From the NCBI GenBank assembly GCA_049324315.1, contig JBMOKU010000073.1:62001-126000 (forward strand): a DNA stretch of 64,000 nucleotides, written 5' to 3'. How positions within the stretch are numbered: the first letter of the stretch is position 1; each line of letters starts with the position of its first letter. Both the position numbers and the translations under genes were made by a program. Below are positions 63,275 to 64,000 of the stretch, in pieces. Under the pieces are notes generated by a model that was given only the letters and a program-made list of their open reading frames with translations, had not been told where the DNA came from and did no database searches. Source of the stretch: JBMOKU01 sp049324315. Its GTDB lineage: Bacteria; Bacillota; Clostridia; Peptostreptococcales; Thermotaleaceae.

Positions 63275-63958
63275 ATGTTTCTAAAGAGCGTATGCAGTTT
63301 TTTAAGTTCTACACGACTTTTTGCTTGTTGTTGTCTGATAACTTTGATATTTGCTCAATCAACTACTGCAGCTTCTGTTGACATTTATCGCAATTTCAAA
63401 GAGTTAAGTTTAAATACAGTGGAAAATGTCGACTATAAAATTGAAACGAACGTGACAGATTCTGATGTTATCATTATTGCCATTCATGGAGGGAAAATTG
63501 AAAAAGGTACCACCGAATTGGCTTATGCCTTATCTTCCCATAATAATTATAACTATTATTCATACACAGGTTTAAAAAGCAAAGATAACGCTACATTACA
63601 TATTACTTCAGAAAAATTTGATGAACCAACTGCATCAGAAATGGTTTCTAAATCTAAAACAACATTATCCATCCACGGTTGTTCCGGTTCAGAAGAATTC
63701 ACCTATATTGGAGGCCTGGACACTGAATTGGGAAACAAAATAAAAGAATCCCTGACTAAGTATGGTTTTACTGTGTTAGATCCTCCAAAGAATCTGGCCG
63801 GCATATCGCCAAACAACATAGCGAATAAGAATATGAGCGGCCGGGGAGTACAGATAGAAATATCAAAGGGCTTAAGGACACGGTTTTTATCCAGTAATAA
63901 TGATCGATTGAAAAGCTATATTTTAGCAATAAGTGAGGCAGTCAACAGTATTCAATAG
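63275..63958 (+). CDS. secreted poly-gamma-glutamate-hydrolase-family protein
   Basis: 227 residues. A signal peptide (about 3-30), then VIIIAIHGGKIEKGTTELAYAL, YSYTGLKSKDNATLHITSEKFDEPTA, KTTLSIHGCSGSEEFTYIGG and GVQIEISKGLR, matching the YjqB/PghP poly-gamma-glutamate hydrolase fold, a carboxypeptidase-like zinc enzyme. AGTGAG upstream fits a start at 63275; ATG at 63269 and TTG at 63266 are alternatives. Divergent from the NlpC/P60 gene. Confidence 0.85.
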   Translation: MFLKSVCSFLSSTRLFACCCLITLIFAQSTTAASVDIYRNFKELSLNTVENVDYKIETNVTDSDVIIIAIHGGKIEKGTTELAYALSSHNNYNYYSYTGLKSKDNATLHITSEKFDEPTASEMVSKSKTTLSIHGCSGSEEFTYIGGLDTELGNKIKESLTKYGFTVLDPPKNLAGISPNNIANKNMSGRGVQIEISKGLRTRFLSSNNDRLKSYILAISEAVNSIQ

Positions 63959-64000
63959 AAGTTACTCTATAAAAATAATGGGGAAAGATATAATGTAAAA

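Overview
The window looks like a stretch of chromosome from an anaerobic, low-GC, spore-forming-type Firmicute of class Clostridia. The reasons are strong AGGAGG ribosome-binding sites, A/T-rich coding, a 4-hydroxybutyryl-CoA dehydratase (an oxygen-sensitive enzyme of 4-hydroxybutyrate/GABA fermentation), several B12/radical-SAM proteins, ferredoxin-type aldo/keto reductases, sigma-54 control with CBS/PAS activators, and a gene that only reads through if UGA is selenocysteine. No rRNA, tRNA, CRISPR array, prophage or intact insertion sequence was seen. I do not name the species.

Layout. 1-11 kb (all minus strand): the 5' part of abfD with a sigma-54 promoter and three copies of a GTTG-N8-CAAC palindrome next to the gene of its likely sigma-54 activator; an ABC-F ribosome-protection ATPase behind a long leader with an attenuator; a small orphan protein; amt with its own sigma-54 promoter, followed upstream by an NtrC-type response regulator and its sensor kinase. 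11-19.4 kb (minus): an operon of four B12-binding/radical-SAM proteins, a methyltransferase and two GNAT/FemAB-like acyltransferases. Its product is unknown and it is the best candidate here for an undescribed pathway. 19.6-26.3 kb: a small orphan, an NADH-oxidase-like flavoprotein, a MarR/flavin-protein pair sharing a palindromic operator, an ABC exporter, and an aldo/keto reductase. 26.5-31.1 kb (plus): a DUF2339/DUF3999-type membrane pair and a transglutaminase-like protein.

31-38 kb is a looser, accessory-looking area with short gene remnants, an orphan RCC1 repeat, a MocR regulator with its flavin-protein neighbour, a RibD-like reductase, an isochorismatase-like hydrolase, a GlcG-like protein and a LysR regulator. 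At 38.5 kb lies a HesB/IscA-like selenoprotein with an in-frame UGA that aligns with the first cluster-ligand cysteine of IscA; it sits under a promoter with a CsoR-family-like operator and converges on a CotA-like multicopper oxidase. 40.8-43.9 kb holds a tandem pair of class-3 lipases: the first has lost its nucleophilic serine, the second is fused in frame to a berberine-bridge-type FAD oxidase whose DNA looks distinctly richer in G+C.

44-53 kb: a metallophosphoesterase, a frameshifted ferredoxin-type aldo/keto reductase controlled by a neighbouring TetR protein (shared palindrome), two LysR regulators, an epoxyqueuosine-reductase-like Fe-S protein, a YjbQ-type protein, a DJ-1/PfpI protein, and a nitroreductase/DUF2809 pair. 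53-55 kb: a two-gene unit of the DUF6323/DUF6179 type whose first gene appears to start at a non-ATG codon. 55.6-64 kb: cell-envelope functions (an L,D-transpeptidase, two huge proteins built of mostly catalytically dead NlpC/P60 repeats, and a secreted poly-gamma-glutamate-hydrolase-like protein) with a SelO pseudokinase between them.

All calls come from reading the sequence; no database search or folding program was run. Start codons were moved from the longest open frame when a ribosome-binding site or family N-terminus argued for it.
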